Notes: generated from the sequence alone by a model not told the origin. Positions 31,438 to 39,617 are shown, counted from the first letter of the stretch. The stretch: 47,958 nucleotides of DNA from Bacillus manliponensis (GCF_000712595.1 NZ_JOTN01000026.1:1-47958), one strand, 5' to 3'. Program-made: numbers and translations.

Positions 31438-32242
31438 CCAACGTTATGTGCTATCAGCTAATAGATGTAAAAACGTATTTATAGTTGGAAAAGACAAGTT
31501 TAAAGATGTTTGTAGTAAACGGATGTTGATTGATACAGAAACAAATGAGGAGTTCTGTCCACAATGCAAATCAGTGGAAAGTGAAGATCAAAGGTTAGCT
31601 AAAGAGACATTAGCGATTAAAAAGAAAAATGAAGTTATTCATCTGTATGATTCGTTTGCAGATAACAGTTTGATTAATGACAAGTTAAAGAAGGCTACTT
31701 TTGATAATTATGTACCACCTACAAAAGAGCTAGCGAATGCTAAAGAAATAATTATGAACTTCGTTACAACTTATAACAAAGAAGAACCAACAAGCATGAT
31801 TATTACTGGAAATTATGGAGTGGGTAAGAGTCATTTATGTGTAGCAGCTACAAAAGAACTTATGAAAAAGGGACATAGTGCAATGTTTATTCAAATGAAT
31901 AAGCTTTTCACGAAAATTAAGTCTACATGGAGCAGGAACAGTGAATTAACAGAGGATAAGCTTATGACAATTCTTGCGAAAGTGGATGTTCTTATTATTG
32001 ATGATTTCGGAGCAGAGTTTACAGAAAAAGATAAAGAGGGCGTTACTTGGCAACAAACCAAGACCAATGAGATTGTAGATAGCCGAATTGGTAAAAGTAC
32101 ACTATTTACAACGAATTTTAATATAGATGAATTAGCAGAAATGTACGGCGAAAGAGATTTTAGTAGGATGATGGAAAATGCAGAGTTACTTGAAATGTAT
32201 GGTGATAACTACAGATTAAGAAACTTTAAAAGGAGTGAGTGA
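31376..32242 (+). CDS. DnaC/DnaI-like helicase loader
   Basis: 288 residues. AAA+ ATPase: Walker A GNYGVGKSHL, Walker B VLIIDDFGAEF, sensor 1 STLFTTNFN, Arg finger candidates in RDFSRMMENA. N-terminal region has CKNVFIVGKDK...CSKR...FCPQC, a possible zinc site used to contact the host helicase. ATG 31376 follows AAAGGAGG, so the long overlap with the organizer gene is real. Loads DnaB-type helicase at the phage origin. Confidence 0.9.
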   Translation: MMQAMAKIVASSKNMISQNASQRYVLSANRCKNVFIVGKDKFKDVCSKRMLIDTETNEEFCPQCKSVESEDQRLAKETLAIKKKNEVIHLYDSFADNSLINDKLKKATFDNYVPPTKELANAKEIIMNFVTTYNKEEPTSMIITGNYGVGKSHLCVAATKELMKKGHSAMFIQMNKLFTKIKSTWSRNSELTEDKLMTILAKVDVLIIDDFGAEFTEKDKEGVTWQQTKTNEIVDSRIGKSTLFTTNFNIDELAEMYGERDFSRMMENAELLEMYGDNYRLRNFKRSE

Positions 32243-32243
32243 A

Positions 32244-32438
32244 ATGTGTCAAGTTTGCAATAACACGGGAATTATTCGTAAAGAGACATATCCAGGTGTA
32301 ATTGAAACGAGTGGTTGTACTTGTGAAGTAGCGCAGCAGCAAGAGGCAACGTATTGGGATCGTTGGAATAAATGGGTGGATTACTTTGAATCAAAAGTAC
32401 GTGAAATGGAATTGAAAAAACAGCAACAGGCTAGTTGA
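32244..32438 (+). CDS. Small zinc-ribbon protein
   Basis: 64 residues from ATG 32244, one base after the loader stop; AAAGGAG supports it. CQVC ... GCTC is a short zinc knuckle, followed by a Trp-rich then Lys/Gln helix. Probably part of the replication group; function unknown. Confidence 0.7.
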   Translation: MCQVCNNTGIIRKETYPGVIETSGCTCEVAQQQEATYWDRWNKWVDYFESKVREMELKKQQQAS

Positions 32439-32456
32439 AAATAAGGGGGAGAAACC

Positions 32457-32747
32457 GTGAAGGATACAGGGATTGTAAGAGAAGTGGACAAGCTAGGGCG
32501 TGTAGTTATTCCAGTTGAAATGCGTAGAACATTAGGTCTGAGTGTAGGAACAGCAATGGAGATTCATGCTGTTAATGGAAACATCGTACTAAAGAAGCAT
32601 GAAAAAGCTTGCTTGGTAACAGGTAAGATTGCAAAAGAAAACTTTGTATTATTAGATGGTCGAATGGTTCTTAGCACGGAAGGAGCGGAAGTCTTGCTTG
32701 ATCTCATTACAAAACAAGGGGAAGAAAAAGGATGGCTAAACAATTAA
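32457..32747 (+). CDS. AbrB/Abh-family transition regulator
   Basis: 96 residues from GTG behind GGGGGAG. SpoVT/AbrB N-terminal DNA-binding domain: GIVREVDKLGRVVIPVEMRR and LGLSVGTAMEIHA. The C-terminal half (CLVTGKIAKENFVLLDGRMV) matches the AbrB multimerization domain. Phage copies can mimic the host transition-state regulator. Overlaps the next gene by 16 bases. Confidence 0.88.
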   Translation: MKDTGIVREVDKLGRVVIPVEMRRTLGLSVGTAMEIHAVNGNIVLKKHEKACLVTGKIAKENFVLLDGRMVLSTEGAEVLLDLITKQGEEKGWLNN

Positions 32748-33091
32748 ACATTTTCGATGTAGAACCGAATATTTTACAGTTTGATGTGAATAAAGCCAAG
32801 GTCAAGCAAGGGAGAGGGAAGGTTGCATATGCTGATGTACGTGTATTAGTTCCCCGTACGGCAAAGTGTACAGATGAGTTACCGCCTTCAACCAAACAAG
32901 ATGATAGATATGATGATTTCGAGGAGCATGCGATTGCTATATGGCGTTTCCATCGTGCATGGGATGAACAATTTACATGGGAAGCAGCTGAAGAATTGTG
33001 TAAAGCAGCAAGAGATCGTAAGGAAGCGATTCCTGTAAGAGTATATTTAGGGGACTTTTCTCCTACTAATGTAGTTGAATATCTGGGATAG
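32732..33091 (+). CDS. Hypothetical phage protein
   Basis: 119 residues. Features: FDVEPNILQFDVNKAKVKQG, then a Trp-rich helix (AIAIWRFHRAWDEQFTWEAA). Ribosome site GGGGAAG inside the AbrB-like gene. Conserved-looking but family not recalled. Confidence 0.65.
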   Translation: MAKQLNIFDVEPNILQFDVNKAKVKQGRGKVAYADVRVLVPRTAKCTDELPPSTKQDDRYDDFEEHAIAIWRFHRAWDEQFTWEAAEELCKAARDRKEAIPVRVYLGDFSPTNVVEYLG

Positions 33092-33103
33092 GGAGATGCG
33101 TCT

Positions 33104-33268
33104 ATGAGAGCTGAGATTGACGTTACCAAAAATAGAATCTACGTAGTGAAAGAAGGTCGGGTCATTTCTGTAGAACCGCCAGCAAGTGGATTTGGAGAGC
33201 AAGTTGCTGTTTGGATTAATGGGAAAGTAGACCGCGTAGATACAAAGAATACTGAAAAGATAAAATAA
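33104..33268 (+). CDS. Small phage protein, 54 residues
   Basis: Begins MRAEIDVTKNRIYVVKEGRV; all beta-like with a VAVWINGKVDRVD strand pair. GGGAGAT ribosome site. Unknown; probably a small OB- or SH3-like fold. Confidence 0.55.
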   Translation: MRAEIDVTKNRIYVVKEGRVISVEPPASGFGEQVAVWINGKVDRVDTKNTEKIK

Positions 33269-33296
33269 TCAATCTTCTGGTGAGGGAGAGAGAAGA

Positions 33297-33770
33297 ATGA
33301 CAGCTTTACAGATACATGTTGCTTTGGAAGATGTTAATTTCTTATGGGACCAAAGAGATGTAATGAGTTTTCGGGATATGTGGAACAGTGGTGTCAGTAT
33401 TGCAAGGATGTCAAAAGAGTTTAAGAGAAAGCAAATAGACCTTGCTGTACTGGTACTGGATCAAGTAGATACCTATAGGATAGGAGCAAGGAACAAGGGG
33501 TTAGGAGAAATAAAAGAGGAATTCATAAGAAATAAAAGTGAGTATGAATGGCCCTTAACTTTATACATTGCTTTAGAGGAAGCCAACTTTCTGTGGAATA
33601 AAAATGAAATGGTCCGGTTCCATGAAATGTGGAAGAAAAGATTGGATATTAGAAAAATGGCACAAGAATTGAAACGTCATCAAATTGAGATTGCCATGCT
33701 TGTATTAGACCAATTCGGTTTAACAGGTATGCTGAACGGTATTCAAGGTAGTTCAGAAAGTGTAGCTTAA
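33297..33770 (+). CDS. Tandem-duplicated two-domain protein
   Basis: 157 residues made of two copies of a 51-residue domain: residues 6-56 (HVALEDVNFLWDQRDV ... KQIDLAVLVLDQ) and 89-139 (YIALEEANFLWNKNEM ... HQIEIAMLVLDQ). Each copy has a basic helix-turn-helix-like stretch: SIARMSKEFKRKQIDLAVL and DIRKMAQELKRHQIEIAML. A linker with GIKE-type charge lies between. It may bind DNA as a built-in dimer. Ribosome site GAGGGAGAG. Confidence 0.7.
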   Translation: MTALQIHVALEDVNFLWDQRDVMSFRDMWNSGVSIARMSKEFKRKQIDLAVLVLDQVDTYRIGARNKGLGEIKEEFIRNKSEYEWPLTLYIALEEANFLWNKNEMVRFHEMWKKRLDIRKMAQELKRHQIEIAMLVLDQFGLTGMLNGIQGSSESVA

Positions 33771-33796
33771 AGACGAAAAAGTGAGGGGATGCTAGT

Positions 33797-33928
33797 ATGC
33801 CGAAGTTAAAGAAAAAGAAAATGAGGAAAGCATTGAAACGTCGTGCAAAAGCAGTTGACAACTATCAGTTTGCAAAGGCATTTAGAAATATTTTCGTTAG
33901 ATCTGGAATTGTGGAAGGGGAGAAATAA
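33797..33928 (+). CDS. Small basic phage protein, 43 residues
   Basis: MPKLKKKKMRKALKRRAKAV at the N-terminus, strongly basic, then a mixed helix. GAGGGGAT ribosome site. It ends one base before the dUTPase-like gene. Nucleic-acid contact is likely from charge alone. Confidence 0.55.
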   Translation: MPKLKKKKMRKALKRRAKAVDNYQFAKAFRNIFVRSGIVEGEK

Positions 33929-33929
33929 A

Positions 33930-34466
33930 ATGATAAACAAAGCAATCGATTTATCAGAACTGTTTCAAATGCAAAAGGTACTTGATGATGATATTAAAGT
34001 GAAACATAAAGAAAATTATAAACGTCATGATGCGATGTATAACAAAGTGTTTGCTTTAAAAAATGAAGTGAATGAAGCATGGAATACAACAAATGCTTTT
34101 AAGATGTGGTCGGAAAAATTTGAACAACCGAAAGAATCCTTCTTAGAGGAAATGGTAGACATTCTTCACTTTTGGTTATCTGTTGCAATGGACTTTAAAT
34201 TACAAAAACAGTTACAGATTATTAAGATTCCAAAGCACAAAGTAAATTGCTTTAATAAAGCGTTTTATCATATCGATAAGAACGTAAATCATTTGGTCGG
34301 AAAAGTAGAGTATAAAGATTCGCAAGGTGCGAAAAATCCATTGCTAATCATTATGGATGTGTTTTTAAAAATTATTGAACGTGCTGGATTTACATGGGAT
34401 GACGTTGTGGCTATGTATAAGGAAAAGAATGAAGAGAATTTTAAACGATTGGCATCAGGATATTGA
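33930..34466 (+). CDS. Dimeric dUTPase-like (MazG-superfamily) hydrolase
   Basis: 178 residues from ATG 33930 behind GGGGAG. Metal-binding helices of the all-alpha NTP pyrophosphatase superfamily: ALKNEVNEAWN (E-x3-E-x2 pattern) and FLEEMVDILHFWLSVAMDF (EExxD). Would turn dUTP to dUMP and protect phage DNA synthesis from uracil. Overall pattern fits the dimeric dUTPases of Gram-positive phages. Confidence 0.8.
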   Translation: MINKAIDLSELFQMQKVLDDDIKVKHKENYKRHDAMYNKVFALKNEVNEAWNTTNAFKMWSEKFEQPKESFLEEMVDILHFWLSVAMDFKLQKQLQIIKIPKHKVNCFNKAFYHIDKNVNHLVGKVEYKDSQGAKNPLLIIMDVFLKIIERAGFTWDDVVAMYKEKNEENFKRLASGY

Positions 34467-34505
34467 AAATGTCATTACAATTTTTTAGAAAAAGGAGAAT
34501 GTAAA

Positions 34506-34781
34506 ATGTCTATATTAAAAGAGATATATTCTAAATTTCCTAAGGTGATTCAAAATGAATTTGATAGAAATGGTGTTCGTTTAGAGGCTAAAATTTATAA
34601 CTTTTTTACTGAAGAAAAAGATGATGGTGAGGAAAAATATATGATTTATTATATTGAATCGACTACTAGGTTATTTGAAATAGTATATTATCCAAAGTCT
34701 GAATTGTGCTTATACAACTCTATGACTAAATTTTCGATTCAAAAGATTAAGGATCAAGGTGGTAGCAATTATGAAAAATAG
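34506..34781 (+). CDS. Hypothetical phage protein
   Basis: 91 residues, alpha then beta: SILKEIYSKFPKVIQNEFDR and YMIYYIESTTRLFEIVYYP. AAAGGAGAA ribosome site. Overlaps the next small gene by 11 bases. Confidence 0.6.
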   Translation: MSILKEIYSKFPKVIQNEFDRNGVRLEAKIYNFFTEEKDDGEEKYMIYYIESTTRLFEIVYYPKSELCLYNSMTKFSIQKIKDQGGSNYEK

Positions 34782-34908
34782 TAAACAAGAATGTCCAAAA
34801 TGTAATAAATTAGTTGTTACTTTCTATAAGCCATCATGGGAACACGAAGGTCCATATCTATGCTATTGGTGTAATAAAAGACGAATTAAAGAAGAAAAGC
34901 AATCCTAA
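34771..34908 (+). CDS. Small zinc-ribbon protein, 45 residues
   Basis: CPKC ... CYWC, two CxxC knuckles 27 residues apart, with basic ends (KNSKQE; NKRRIKEEK). AAGGTGG ribosome site in the preceding gene. Confidence 0.65.
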   Translation: MKNSKQECPKCNKLVVTFYKPSWEHEGPYLCYWCNKRRIKEEKQS

Positions 34909-34956
34909 AAAAGCATAATACAATTTGAATTTTGTAGAGAAATGGGGTAATAGAAG

Positions 34957-35067
34957 ATGCTTAATGGATTAGGTGAAGAAGTTTTAAAAATTATGTTGTC
35001 AATCCTTGGATTTGGACTCACAACTTTTTTAATCGGTATTGGAGTGGGTTGGATTATTTGGGCGTAA
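34957..35067 (+). CDS. Small membrane peptide, 36 residues
   Basis: MLNGLGEEVLKIMLS then a Gly-rich hydrophobic span (GFGLTTFLIGIGVGWIIWA) to the end. Weak ribosome site (AATGGGG at a distance, GAAG near). One transmembrane helix; possibly a phage effector on the host membrane. Confidence 0.45.
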   Translation: MLNGLGEEVLKIMLSILGFGLTTFLIGIGVGWIIWA

Positions 35068-35111
35068 GTTTTATAACCAAAGCGTTATTCGGTAGAAAAG
35101 GAGAATGAAAG

Positions 35112-35411
35112 ATGAGTGAGCGATTAAATGAAATTAAAGAGAATATCACTGAAATTGCTTGTACAGTTTTAATTATAAAGAGCGATTACGATTGGTTAAT
35201 TGAACAAGTAGAGGAAAAAGAGCAAACAGATACTGTGTATATCGTTATGAGAGAGGAAGACGATGGAACAACACGTCCGTATAGATCTTATAAGACATGC
35301 GAAAGAGCATCCGAAGCAGCGAATAGTCTGACTAAAATGTATGCAGAAGAGGAAGATGACATAAATGGCGGGTGTAGATTTTATGTAGAGTCACTTTATT
35401 TAGAAGGTTAA
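35112..35411 (+). CDS. Hypothetical phage protein
   Basis: 99 residues. N-terminal helix with IKENITEIACTVLIIKSDYD, then a strand-rich part (TVYIVMREEDDGTTRPYRSY). AAAGGAGAA ribosome site. Family not recognised. Confidence 0.6.
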   Translation: MSERLNEIKENITEIACTVLIIKSDYDWLIEQVEEKEQTDTVYIVMREEDDGTTRPYRSYKTCERASEAANSLTKMYAEEEDDINGGCRFYVESLYLEG

Positions 35412-35446
35412 AACCATACAAAATAGTTAATTTGGAGGGGAACGGA

Positions 35447-35845
35447 ATGAAGATCACAGTGAATGAGCAAACACAACGATTTTATCTAGCGTGTGATAAA
35501 TGGGAGCCTGTAGTGGGCCATGAAATTAAAGTAGGGAAATATCGTTTTTGTGCAATCCCGTTAAGTGATTCTATTAATATTTCGGAAGTAACATCAGGTA
35601 TACATGCTATAAGCATTCCGATTGATTCGAGGATTTTGATGGCAACAAGTACTAAGGAAGATACAATGAGGGTTTTAGCAAAAGTTGGTGAAGGTTTAAG
35701 ACGAATCCTTGAGAGACAAAGCAATTTAGATGAATCACTTGCAAAAAAGAAAAAGATAGCATTTGAGCGCTTGGGAGAAATGCCACCAATTGAAAACGTT
35801 GATACGGATTGGATATTTGAAGAGGAAAGTGAAGTTGTACATTAA
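35447..35845 (+). CDS. Hypothetical phage protein
   Basis: 132 residues from ATG 35447 (MKITVNEQTQ), set by GGAGGGG. Beta-rich first half with YRFCAIPLSDSINISEV, then an amphipathic helix and an acidic end (DTDWIFEEESE). Unknown. Confidence 0.6.
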   Translation: MKITVNEQTQRFYLACDKWEPVVGHEIKVGKYRFCAIPLSDSINISEVTSGIHAISIPIDSRILMATSTKEDTMRVLAKVGEGLRRILERQSNLDESLAKKKKIAFERLGEMPPIENVDTDWIFEEESEVVH

Positions 35846-35882
35846 GTGATTAAATCATTATTTAAGAAATGGGGAATGAGAG

Positions 35883-36047
35883 ATGAACACAGTAACGGTT
35901 AATATTCACGCAACAATAATCAAAGGAGCATTAAAAGGAGTATCCGGTAGAGTTGTAGGGTTCGATAGCGAAATGGATATAGTAAGTATCGAAGTTGATG
36001 AGAATACATGGATTGAAACAAAATCGAACTATATTAAGCAAAATTAA
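35883..36047 (+). CDS. Small phage protein, 54 residues
   Basis: MNTVTVNIHATIIKGALKGV then GRVVGFDSEMDIVSIEVDEN: a beta-barrel-like KOW/SH3 pattern (G-x-V-V-G-FD...V.IEVD). GGGGAATG ribosome site. Not assigned. Confidence 0.55.
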   Translation: MNTVTVNIHATIIKGALKGVSGRVVGFDSEMDIVSIEVDENTWIETKSNYIKQN

Positions 36048-36085
36048 GACAAAATCCTTATTTGAATAGAGAGGGAGAATGAGAG

Positions 36086-36379
36086 ATGCGGTATGCAAGA
36101 GGAAAGCAATTAGCATTGTATGTGTGTAAAGCAGCTAATGAAGATTACAAACGTTTCAAAAAAATGAGGGGCGCTATTGGAAACATGACTATAAAGGAAA
36201 ATAGAATGTCGCTTCCTTACTGTAGTAGATTAGATCCAACATTTAGATGGGAAAGAGGATTAAATGCTAAAAATGTGGTTACAAATCTAATTTTCTTTCG
36301 GCGAAAAAGCGGAGAATTAACGGTCCGATTAGCTAAAGAATCTACACAAAAGTTAATAAAACAGGGATGGATTAAATAA
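36086..36379 (+). CDS. Hypothetical phage protein
   Basis: 97 residues, basic. N-terminal helix (RYARGKQLALYVCKAANEDY) and later NVVTNLIFFRRKSGELTVRL. GAGGGAG ribosome site. Confidence 0.55.
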   Translation: MRYARGKQLALYVCKAANEDYKRFKKMRGAIGNMTIKENRMSLPYCSRLDPTFRWERGLNAKNVVTNLIFFRRKSGELTVRLAKESTQKLIKQGWIK

Positions 36380-36407
36380 ATTTGTTATTTGAAAGAAAGG
36401 TGATTCT

Positions 36408-36740
36408 TTGTACAAGCTATATTTTCAGTTTGATAATGGAGAAATTGTAAAGCCGTATTCAGAAACGATTCCGCCATTTGTAGCGGTTTTAGATTGGAAG
36501 TTTCAAGTTAAAGAAATAAGAACATGCTTTGCAACACATGTCATCGATCTTAGAGGTGGTTGGAGATTCGTTGAAAGTCAGTTAGAGGAAGAAAAAGGGT
36601 ATTGGGAAGATCTTCCTCATATAAAGAAATCTTTTAAAAAATACTTATTGAAGAATATATTCAGTCTGTTGTTTAAGAAACATGATGTATATACCGATCG
36701 GATTAATGATAAACGTTTTATATATATTAAATTCTTATAA
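36408..36740 (+). CDS. Hypothetical phage protein
   Basis: 110 residues from TTG behind GAAAGGTGA. Aromatic, beta-rich N-terminal half (YKLYFQFDNGEIVKPYSETI) and a basic C-terminal helix (KKSFKKYLLKNIFSLLFKK). Last gene before the hairpin-rich stretch. Confidence 0.55.
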   Translation: MYKLYFQFDNGEIVKPYSETIPPFVAVLDWKFQVKEIRTCFATHVIDLRGGWRFVESQLEEEKGYWEDLPHIKKSFKKYLLKNIFSLLFKKHDVYTDRINDKRFIYIKFL

Positions 36741-37156
36741 AAACGCTATTTGAAAATGAAAAAGCCCTAACTATACGGGGGGAGTTAGGGCGTCTTAAAG
36801 GGGAATCTTCAAGAGAGAATAATTTGACTGACTTAATTAGGGTAACATATATTCAAAAGAATAGATATATGTTAATTGTTAAGGTTTTGTAAATGTTAGA
36901 CGACTGATGAGTATAAAAATTTCATTTTAATACAAAAAAGAGCGCTCAATAAGAACGCTCTTCCAAGAAAAAGACTGCCATAAAATAGAGGTAAGGGTAG
37001 AATCCCTCGATATTAATATATACAAAAACAATATTAAAAGTGTGGACAAGGTGACTTTAAATAAAAAAAAAGGCGAGTTTTAACTCGCCTTTGACCAAAG
37101 ATATGCCCGATATTTAGCAGTACGACTTAGTACAAAGGTTTACAATTCTCAATTAG

Positions 37157-37302
37157 TATATGCGAAGTAAGTGAAAATGTGAAAGAGCAGCTAGCAAAAG
37201 CTAACTGCTCCGTACCAGAGAGTGGTAAATCATACATCGCTCCTACTCCTATTGTAAAGGCAGTGCAGTTATAGTATGTACAACAAATGAAATATTATGC
37301 AG
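37157..37302 (+). repeat. Duplicated hairpin-plus-promoter cassette, copy A
   Basis: Contains a 28-base block from 37183 to 37210 (starts AAGAGCAGCTAGC, stem GAGCAG/CTGCTC, inner stem TAGC/GCTA, loop AAAA), then CAGTTATAGTATGT (37266-37279) and AATATTATGC (37291-37300). All three recur in copy B in the same order. Confidence 0.75.
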
Positions 37303-37397
37303 AAGAAAAGAGCATCTTCGAAAAATGCTCTTTGAGTAGGTGACTATCTTTACAACATTGTTCAAGGGTAAACAAGGAGTGAAAAGATTTAATATAA

Positions 37398-37543
37398 CAT
37401 ATGCAAAATTAATGAAAAGGTGAAACATAAAAGAGCAGCTAGCAAAAGCTAACTGCTCAACTGTAAGGAAACTAATAGTATGTTGCCATGGCTGTACGAC
37501 ATGGCACAGTTATAGTATGTGCGGATTTGAAAATATTATGCGG
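37398..37543 (+). repeat. Duplicated hairpin-plus-promoter cassette, copy B
   Basis: The 28-base hairpin block is identical to copy A (37431-37458), followed by CAGTTATAGTATGT (37507-37520) and AATATTATGC (37532-37541). It leads directly into the gene at 37555, so the TATAGT may be its -10; copy A has no gene after it. Confidence 0.75.
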
Positions 37544-37554
37544 AGGGATGAGAG

Positions 37555-37881
37555 ATGCTTATTAAACCAGAAGCAAAACAATTAACACGTTTTTGGATTC
37601 CAATGAATCACTTAGGATTTCGTACTCAGAAAATAGTAGAAGGTGAATATATAGGTGAGCATAACGGGGTGCACTTAATGATCTATTTTAACGAAGAGTT
37701 ATGTATGCACGTTGTATCTGAAGCGACTACTGGTTATGGTATCGTAAATTCATTTAATCCGCAGTTTGCGATTAAGAAAGCAAAGAGAAGAATCGATACA
37801 AATAAAGAACGTGTTGATTTATGGATAAATGCAACCAATGCAAAGTTTGGAGCATTGAATGACATAATTTCAGTGAAGTAA
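37555..37881 (+). CDS. Hypothetical phage protein
   Basis: 108 residues. Strand-rich centre (TQKIVEGEYIGEHNGVHLMI; CMHVVSEATTGYGIVNSF) and a basic helix near the end. GGAGGGATG ribosome site. The next gene has the same ribosome-site sequence. Confidence 0.6.
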   Translation: MLIKPEAKQLTRFWIPMNHLGFRTQKIVEGEYIGEHNGVHLMIYFNEELCMHVVSEATTGYGIVNSFNPQFAIKKAKRRIDTNKERVDLWINATNAKFGALNDIISVK

Positions 37882-37897
37882 TGTGGAGGGATGAGAG

Positions 37898-38281
37898 ATG
37901 GAATTCAAAGGTGAGTTAGTTTTAGTGCAAAAAGAAGATGGTAGTTTGCAATATAGAGATGATCTAAGTCATATGTGGTGTGCTTGTGGGAAGGGAGCTA
38001 ATAACTATTTTCCTGAAAATCTAGATATATATCAATTCCAATGTGAGAAATGCGCTCATGGAAAAAGAGAAGTGATTGAAGGTAGTTACTATGAACACTA
38101 CAAAGGTGGAATGTATCAAGTAGTAATGATTGCTACAGCTGAATGGGATTCAAGTGATCTTGTAATTTACAAGGATGAACAAGGTAAGGTATGGGCTAGA
38201 GATTTAAAAGTATTTACTGGCCACAAAACACTTGAAGATGGAGAATGTGTAAAACGTTTCAAGAGAGTAATTGAAAACTGA
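37898..38281 (+). CDS. DUF1653-domain protein with N-terminal zinc site
   Basis: 127 residues. First part has CACGKG and CEKCAH, a likely zinc ribbon. From residue 62 on, GSYYEHYKGGMYQVVMIATA then LVIYKDEQGKVWARDLKVFT follows the DUF1653 pattern. Function of DUF1653 unknown. Confidence 0.7.
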   Translation: MEFKGELVLVQKEDGSLQYRDDLSHMWCACGKGANNYFPENLDIYQFQCEKCAHGKREVIEGSYYEHYKGGMYQVVMIATAEWDSSDLVIYKDEQGKVWARDLKVFTGHKTLEDGECVKRFKRVIEN

Positions 38282-38321
38282 ACAAAATAATCCTTTGAAT
38301 ATAGTCCGGCTAGAAAACTAG

Positions 38322-38380
38322 AGGACACCATTCATTAGAACAGTAACTTTTACTGTCCTGTGAGTGGTGTCCTTTTTATT
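38322..38380 (+). terminator. Terminator before the late-regulator genes
   Basis: AGGACACC ... GGTGTCCT closing a long stem that contains a second hairpin, then TTTTTATTTT. Confidence 0.75.
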
Positions 38381-38404
38381 TTGCAAAAGGGAGATGTGGG
38401 GGAA

Positions 38405-38581
38405 ATGAAAGCATTCAAGGAACAATTGCAGGAATGGAAAAAGCAATCGAATCAACCGAAAAAGAAGAAACGGAAAAAGAAAAAACGTAAGGAGCAGCTG
38501 AGTAGAAGGGATATTGAAAATTTAATGGGGATGCATGGTCCAAGATATGAAAGAAGACGCGGAGCTTTAAGACAAAAATAG
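38405..38581 (+). CDS. Small very basic protein
   Basis: 58 residues from ATG 38405. A 15-residue Lys/Arg block (PKKKKRKKKKRKEQL) and RRDIENLMGMHGPRYERRRG. The ribosome site GGGGGAA is close to the ATG. Probably binds nucleic acid. Confidence 0.6.
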   Translation: MKAFKEQLQEWKKQSNQPKKKKRKKKKRKEQLSRRDIENLMGMHGPRYERRRGALRQK

Positions 38582-38607
38582 AATTAATAAATAAGGAGGG
38601 CTTTACT

Positions 38608-39078
38608 ATGAAAAAGCAGTTATTTTTTAATATGCCAGTTGTAGATTCAAAGGAAACTAAAAAAGCGGTTGAAGAGGTACTAGAAAACTACCGTGAATGC
38701 TTAAGTACATTGCCGAATGATATTATGCCGAAAGTTACTACGTCTTTTTCAGAAGTTCCTCCAACTTTTACAAATGAGTTTAATAGTTCAACTGAAAATG
38801 TTGCGCTTGAACGTATTGAATTAGAACAAGAAAGAGACGAGTATATGAACTGGGTAATTAATGGTGTCAATAATTTAAAACCGGATGAAAGATTCATTAT
38901 TTTCAAGGGATATATGGAAGAGGAACCGGAAACAGATTTAAATATTTGGTTGGAGTTGGGTGTTGGGAAAACAAAATTTTACAAGCTAAAAGGTTCGGCT
39001 CTTTTACGATTAGCTTTTAATCTCAAAGTAGAAGTGTATAAGAAAGCAACGAAACAAAAAGAGGTGAAGAAAGCATGA
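38608..39078 (+). CDS. ArpU-family late transcriptional regulator
   Basis: 156 residues. ArpU/RinA-like: long N-terminal helical part and a sigma-70 region 4-like C-terminal HTH, VNNLKPDERFIIFKGYMEEE then TDLNIWLELGVGKTKFYKLK. These proteins activate the late (packaging/head) operon. GGAGGG ribosome site. Its stop overlaps the start of the next gene. Candidate target at 40649-40706. Confidence 0.85.
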   Translation: MKKQLFFNMPVVDSKETKKAVEEVLENYRECLSTLPNDIMPKVTTSFSEVPPTFTNEFNSSTENVALERIELEQERDEYMNWVINGVNNLKPDERFIIFKGYMEEEPETDLNIWLELGVGKTKFYKLKGSALLRLAFNLKVEVYKKATKQKEVKKA

Positions 39079-39617
39079 ATATTGTTCAACCAATTCGTGA
39101 TAAAGAAACGATTCAAGAGATAAAAGAATTCTTCAAGGAGCAGAGTGAACGAAATTACATTCTGTTCCTTCTCGGCATTAATACAGGTTTACGAATTTCA
39201 GATATTCTTCGCTTACGTGTTAAGGATGTTGAAGGGTGGAATATCTATATTCGTGAAAAGAAAACAAAGAAGATTAAAGAAGTAAAAATGCCATCTGAAC
39301 TGAAGAGAGCAATAAAAGACTATATAAAAGAAAAGGAGCCAAATGAATTTCTCATCAAAAGTCGTAATGGGAAGAACAAACCTCTTACTAGGTCAATGGC
39401 TTATGTAATTTTGAATCAAGCAGCAAAAGAGTTTGGTTTAGAACGTATTGGTACACATTCACTTAGAAAGACATACGGCTATCATCATTATAAGCAGTTT
39501 AAAGATGTGGTTGTATTGCAACGTATGTTGAACCATACCGATCAGAAGGAAACGTTAAGGTATGTTGGAATCGAACAAGATACCTTAAATGATTATCAAG
39601 AGAAGTTTAGAATCTAA
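39075..39617 (+). CDS. Short tyrosine recombinase (catalytic domain only)
   Basis: 180 residues with full catalytic set: Arg in NTGLRISDILRL, HSLRKTYG, LNHTDQKETLRYV with Tyr. Lacks an arm-binding domain and most of the core-binding domain. Found paired with ArpU in several B. cereus-group phages as I recall. Distinct from int at the left end; may resolve multimers, invert DNA or act on the right end. Confidence 0.88.
   Translation: MNIVQPIRDKETIQEIKEFFKEQSERNYILFLLGINTGLRISDILRLRVKDVEGWNIYIREKKTKKIKEVKMPSELKRAIKDYIKEKEPNEFLIKSRNGKNKPLTRSMAYVILNQAAKEFGLERIGTHSLRKTYGYHHYKQFKDVVVLQRMLNHTDQKETLRYVGIEQDTLNDYQEKFRI

Larger units (their letters stand above)
36741..37554. other. Gene-free hairpin-rich region
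   Basis: No ORF with a ribosome site over 814 bases. At least eight inverted repeats: 36764-36791 (GCCCTAACT), 36844-36873 (AACATATAT), 36938-36962 (AAGAGCG), 37069-37092 (AAGGCGAGTT), 37185-37210, 37307-37333 (AAAGAGCAT), 37433-37458, 37483-37506 (TGCCATG). Most lack T-runs on the plus strand. Part of it is a duplicated cassette (next entries). Possible source of small RNAs, or scars of lost small genes each with its own hairpin. Confidence 0.6.

Noticed and set aside
36741-37554. Possible CRISPR array in the repeat-rich region
   Set aside because: Only two copies of the long repeat, unequal spacing, and different hairpins elsewhere; no cas genes.
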